Below, in pieces: positions 24,235 through 27,248 of a stretch of 27,248 nt of DNA. The stretch lies in assembly GCA_900753715.1 (NCBI GenBank), contig CAAEAE010000137.1, forward strand, positions 1 to 27,248, written 5' to 3'. Position 1 is the stretch's first letter; the number at the start of each line of letters is the position of its first letter. Below the pieces are notes generated by a model. That model was given only the letters and a program-made list of their open reading frames with translations. It ran no database searches and was not told where the DNA came from. The DNA is from an uncultured Roseburia sp. GTDB taxonomy: Bacteria; Bacillota_A; Clostridia; Lachnospirales; Lachnospiraceae. Both the position numbers and the translations under genes were made by a program.

Positions 24235-24822
24235 ATGAGCCGGACGGCAGATTTTTTTCGGAAAACCAAAGAAACAGATATTTCCATGTCCTTAAATATC
24301 GACGGGAGCGGAGAGTCAGAGGTCAATACCGGAATCGGATTTTTTGACCATATGTTAGACGGCTTCGCAAGACATGGATTTTTTGACCTGAAGGTGAATG
24401 TCGAGGGAGACCTTGCGGTCGACTGTCATCACACAATAGAAGATACCGGTATCGTTCTCGGGAGCACCATCAAAAAAGCACTTGGGGATAAAAAGCAGAT
24501 TAAGCGGTATGGAAGCTGTATTCTCCCGATGGATGAAACACTGGTACTGTGTGCCGTTGACCTTTCCGGGAGACCGTATCTTTCATTTGATGCAGAATTT
24601 ACCACCGACCGGGTTGGTTATATGGACACGGAGATGGTAAAGGAATTTTTCTATGCAATTTCCTATACAGCGCGGATGAATCTTCACATTAAGGTGCTCT
24701 CCGGCGGAAATAACCACCATATGATAGAAGCGATGTTTAAGGCATTTGCAAGAGCACTTGATGAGGCAACTTCCATAGACCCGCGCATCGGGGATATCCT
24801 GTCTACCAAGGGAAGTCTGTAA
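24235..24822 (+). CDS. hisB: Imidazoleglycerol-phosphate dehydratase
   Basis: A 195-residue monofunctional HisB that dehydrates imidazole glycerol phosphate. The His-rich metal motifs are all present: GIGFFDHMLDGFARHGFF, DCHHTIEDTGIVLG and NNHHMIEAMFKAFARAL. There is no fused histidinol-phosphatase domain, so that step needs another enzyme elsewhere. Start 24235 is chosen for the AGAGAGG upstream and the normal length. A longer frame from 24163 runs inside hisD. Confidence 0.95.
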   Translation: MSRTADFFRKTKETDISMSLNIDGSGESEVNTGIGFFDHMLDGFARHGFFDLKVNVEGDLAVDCHHTIEDTGIVLGSTIKKALGDKKQIKRYGSCILPMDETLVLCAVDLSGRPYLSFDAEFTTDRVGYMDTEMVKEFFYAISYTARMNLHIKVLSGGNNHHMIEAMFKAFARALDEATSIDPRIGDILSTKGSL

Positions 24823-24836
24823 GGAAGGGAATTTAC

Positions 24837-26120
24837 ATGGAACACAAAAATATCGTAGCAACCATTTATCTGAAAGACCAGAAAGCAGTAAAAGGTCTTT
24901 CAGATTTGTCAGTTTTACACGAAGATGTCATCGAACTGGCTCGTTTTTATAACGACAGCGGAATTGACAAGATTATGATTTTAGACTTGTCCGACACGGA
25001 CGAAGAACATGAAAAGAACATTCACACGATAAAAAACATTAACCGGAATGTTGAGATTAAAGTATGTGCCGGAGGAAACATTAACCGGCTCGAGGACATT
25101 AAGAAGTTTATTTATGCCGGCTGCCTTCAGGTGATTGTAAACGGTGCAAAACCAGGCAGCATCGAGCTTGCGGAAGAGGCAAGCCGCAGATTTGGCAAAG
25201 ACCGCATTTTAGTATCGGTTGCAAACCTCGACTTTGTATTTAAACACCAGAACGTGATGGATGAGAATTTTCATGAACTTCTGGTATTAAATCCGGATAT
25301 TATCGACAGTATTGAAAATACAACGGATGTACCTCATGTGATTTACATGAAGGAATATGATGAAGAGCAGATTCTTACCATCTTAAAGCGCAAAAATGTG
25401 CGTGGAATCGCAGGCGACTTCATCAATGACCCTAAGACCGACATCATGAAATTAAAGAGTGAGCTTTCCGGAAAAGGCATTAAAATGGATAACTTTGAAC
25501 CGGCGTTAAAGTGGGCGGACTTTAAGAAGAACTCCGACGGCATGGTTCCGGTTATCGTGCAGGATTACCGCACGGATGAGGTGTTAATGTTAGCGTACAT
25601 GAACGAGGAGGCATTTGACCACACGATTCACAGCGGCCGCATGACCTATTACAGCAGAAGCAGACAGGAACTGTGGGTAAAGGGACTGACCTCCGGCCAT
25701 ATCCAGTATGTGAAATCTTTAACAGCCGACTGCGATTACGACACGATTCTTGCAAAGGTTTCCCAGGTCGGTGCAGCCTGCCATACCGGAAACAGAAGCT
25801 GCTTTTTCAACGACATCGTAAAGAAGGATTACGTTGAAAAAAATCCGTTAAAGGTGTTAGAGGATGTTTACTCGATTATCTTAGACCGGAAGGATCATCC
25901 GAAGGAGGGGTCTTATACCAACTATCTCTATGACAAGGGAATCGATAAGGTTTTAAAGAAGCTTGGGGAAGAGGCAACCGAGATTATCATTGCCGCCAAA
26001 AATCCTGATGCGGAGGAAATCAAGTATGAAATTTCCGATTTTATCTATCATCTGATGGTTTTAATGGCAGAAAAAAGGGTTACCTGGGAAGATATTACAC
26101 AGGAACTTTCCCAGCGTTAG
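24837..26120 (+). CDS. hisIE: HisF-like pseudo-barrel fused to HisI-HisE (PR-AMP cyclohydrolase / PR-ATP pyrophosphatase)
   Basis: A 427-residue three-part protein. Residues about 225-330 are HisI (KWADFKKNSDG, LMLAYMNEEAF, metal Cys in DCDYDTIL, ACHTGNRSCFF). Residues about 339-427 are HisE (LEDVYSIILDRK, KLGEEATEIIIAAKN, YEISDFIYHLMVLMAEK). Together they perform the second and third steps of histidine synthesis. Residues 1-224 resemble HisF (IELARFYNDSGIDKIMILDL, then AGGNI), but the positions of the two catalytic Asp residues hold Tyr11 and Ala129. The second phosphate-binding Gly motif is gone and the middle of the barrel is shortened, so this part is probably catalytically dead. It is the last his gene here. 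Confidence 0.9.
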   Translation: MEHKNIVATIYLKDQKAVKGLSDLSVLHEDVIELARFYNDSGIDKIMILDLSDTDEEHEKNIHTIKNINRNVEIKVCAGGNINRLEDIKKFIYAGCLQVIVNGAKPGSIELAEEASRRFGKDRILVSVANLDFVFKHQNVMDENFHELLVLNPDIIDSIENTTDVPHVIYMKEYDEEQILTILKRKNVRGIAGDFINDPKTDIMKLKSELSGKGIKMDNFEPALKWADFKKNSDGMVPVIVQDYRTDEVLMLAYMNEEAFDHTIHSGRMTYYSRSRQELWVKGLTSGHIQYVKSLTADCDYDTILAKVSQVGAACHTGNRSCFFNDIVKKDYVEKNPLKVLEDVYSIILDRKDHPKEGSYTNYLYDKGIDKVLKKLGEEATEIIIAAKNPDAEEIKYEISDFIYHLMVLMAEKRVTWEDITQELSQR

Positions 26121-26193
26121 AGACTGCTGCCTGCGAATAGAAGTTTGTTTTTTTGCATATATTAAGAACAAGAAATTGTTTTGCGGAGCAGTT

Positions 26194-26490
26194 ATGACGG
26201 ATGAATATGCAGCGCGCAGAAGAGAATATGTGGCACAAATCCGCAGCTCATTTGACAATGGGGCGGAGGATGTTATTTCCAATGAGACAGAGGAAAGGAC
26301 AGCCTCCGCTTTTTCGTTTGGAAAACTACGTTTTGGGGCAGCAATGGTGTTTTTGGTTTTTTTTCTGGTAAACTGGTATACGGACGGGACAATTTTCGAT
26401 TTTTCTGTCACGGAAATCATTGACATCGTTACCGATAATCATTATTATACAAATTTGCAGGATTATGTTATGATGTTAGAAGAGTTGTAA
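26194..26490 (+). CDS. Small single-pass membrane protein, unknown function
   Basis: A 98-residue protein I do not recognise. Residues 1-44 are charged and Arg/Glu-rich (MTDEYAARRREYVAQI). One hydrophobic helix lies at about 45-62 (LRFGAAMVFLVFFLVNW), and an acidic C-terminal tail (VTEIIDIVTDNHYY) is probably outside. The start at 26194 has GCGGAG about 7 bases upstream. An in-frame TTG at 26176 would lengthen it by six residues without a better site. It lies 73 bases after hisIE and 28 bases before the radical SAM gene; no clear promoter is seen. Confidence 0.65.
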   Translation: MTDEYAARRREYVAQIRSSFDNGAEDVISNETEERTASAFSFGKLRFGAAMVFLVFFLVNWYTDGTIFDFSVTEIIDIVTDNHYYTNLQDYVMMLEEL

Positions 26491-26518
26491 CACGGTCAGA
26501 AAGAAAGGACACTTTGGA

Positions 26519-27248
26519 ATGACAAAATTAGCCTTATCAGATGAAATACTCATGAAAATCGACAAACCGGCACGGTATATCGGAAATGAGTTAAACAGTA
26601 TTAAAAAAGACAAAACGAAAGTGGCAATCCGCTTTGCCATGTGTTTCCCGGATGTTTATGAGATAGGAATGTCTCATCTTGGCATCCAGATTTTATATGA
26701 TATGTTCAATAAGATGGAGGATGTCTGGTGTGAACGGGTTTATTCGCCTTGGCCGGATCTGGCAGCCATTTTAAAGGAGCAGAAGATACCGCTTTTTGGA
26801 CTTGAGTCCCAGGAACCGTTAAAAAACATGGATTTTGTGGGAATTACCCTGCAATATGAAATGTGTTATACCAATATTTTGCAGATTCTTGATTTGAGCG
26901 GAATCCCTCTTTTATCCGCAGACAGAAGCGAGGACGACCCGATTGTCATCGGCGGTGGTCCCTGCACGTACAATCCGGAGCCGATTGCAGATTTCTTTGA
27001 TTTATTTTATCTCGGGGAAGGTGAAGTGCAGTACGGTGCGCTCTTTGCGCTTTACCGCGAGAAAAAGCAGACCGGAATGTCAAGAAAAGAATTTCTGCAC
27101 AAGGCAAGTCAGATTCCTGGCATCTATGTGCCGTCTCTCTATGAGGTGACTTACAAAGCGGACGATACGATTGAACGCTTTGCGCCGTTATATGAAGATG
27201 TTCCGGCACGCGTCGAAAAACAGCTTGTCATGGATATGACAGAGGCGG
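26519..27248 (+). CDS. B12-binding-domain radical SAM protein (TIGR03960-like), 3' truncated
   Basis: An open frame from ATG 26519 to the window end, 243 residues visible. AAAGGA lies nine bases upstream. It begins MTKLALSDEILMKIDKPARY and continues RFAMCFPDVYEIGMSHLGIQ, FVGITLQYEMCYTNILQILD, VIGGGPCTYNPEPIADFFD and YLGEGEVQ. This is the N-terminal cobalamin-binding-like half of the TIGR03960 family. The radical SAM cysteines would follow beyond the window. In Clostridia such genes usually precede a radical-SAM-linked DUF2344 gene and ribonuclease G; that continuation is a prediction. The biochemical role is unknown. Confidence 0.88.
   Translation, partial: MTKLALSDEILMKIDKPARYIGNELNSIKKDKTKVAIRFAMCFPDVYEIGMSHLGIQILYDMFNKMEDVWCERVYSPWPDLAAILKEQKIPLFGLESQEPLKNMDFVGITLQYEMCYTNILQILDLSGIPLLSADRSEDDPIVIGGGPCTYNPEPIADFFDLFYLGEGEVQYGALFALYREKKQTGMSRKEFLHKASQIPGIYVPSLYEVTYKADDTIERFAPLYEDVPARVEKQLVMDMTEA

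Noticed and set aside
26121..26193. Terminator and promoter between hisIE and the small membrane gene
   Set aside because: A T-rich run is present at 26145-26154 but only a weak 5-bp stem with a long loop precedes it, and no -35 element fits the TATATT at 26158.

Overview
The window looks like chromosomal core DNA from a low-to-moderate GC Firmicute of class Clostridia, most probably a Lachnospiraceae relative (Roseburia/Agathobacter/Butyrivibrio type). The reasons are the strong AGGAGG-type ribosome sites, the Firmicutes block yicC-remA-gmk-rpoZ, the sporulation gene ylbJ, recU, and a his operon with hisZ plus short hisG. I recognise no phage, IS, CRISPR, tRNA or rRNA. Genus assignment is inference.

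Layout. (1) 1-2080: the end of one half-size CHR transporter gene, a second complete one, and a flippase-like integral membrane protein. (2) 2094-6642: the accessory part. A promoter drives a membrane-anchored protein that resembles trigger factor without its PPIase domain. It is followed by four tandem paralogous genes for small secreted, Lys/Tyr/Ser-rich proteins. Promoter and terminator sequences are duplicated along with the genes. (3) 6664-12951: a strong promoter and a long, tightly packed housekeeping run: yicC, remA, gmk, rpoZ, rimO, pgsA, a cinA-C/pncC gene, rsmD, coaD and a coiled-coil protein. (4) 12946-13869 (minus): ylbJ, convergent with the coiled-coil gene. (5) 13900-19910: pepD, an M23 peptidase, rsuA-type, ygiQ and rluC-type genes, mostly with short or overlapping junctions. 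(6) 19903-20280 (minus): a small DtxR/MntR-type metal regulator, with its terminator inside the end of rluC. (7) 20387-20993: recU, divergent from the regulator with its own clear promoter. (8) 20990-26120: histidine operon hisZ-hisG-hisD-hisB-hisIE. The last protein carries an N-terminal, apparently dead HisF-like barrel. (9) 26194-27248: a small membrane protein, then the start of a B12-binding-domain radical SAM protein cut by the window end.

How the genes work together. The his genes cover the first steps of histidine synthesis (HisZ/HisG, HisE, HisI) plus dehydratase HisB and dehydrogenase HisD. Active hisA, hisF, hisH, hisC and a histidinol phosphatase are not here and must lie elsewhere if the pathway is complete. 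The yicC-coaD block combines RNA turnover, matrix control, GMP phosphorylation, ribosomal protein and rRNA modification, phospholipid synthesis and CoA synthesis.

The best candidate for something undescribed is the 2155-6570 cluster: a membrane-tethered chaperone-like protein beside four diversifying secreted proteins that share near-identical signal peptides. The second is the HisF-derived pseudo-barrel fused to HisIE. No intergenic stretch exceeds 300 bases; the largest gaps (about 130-180 bases) hold the promoters and terminators listed.
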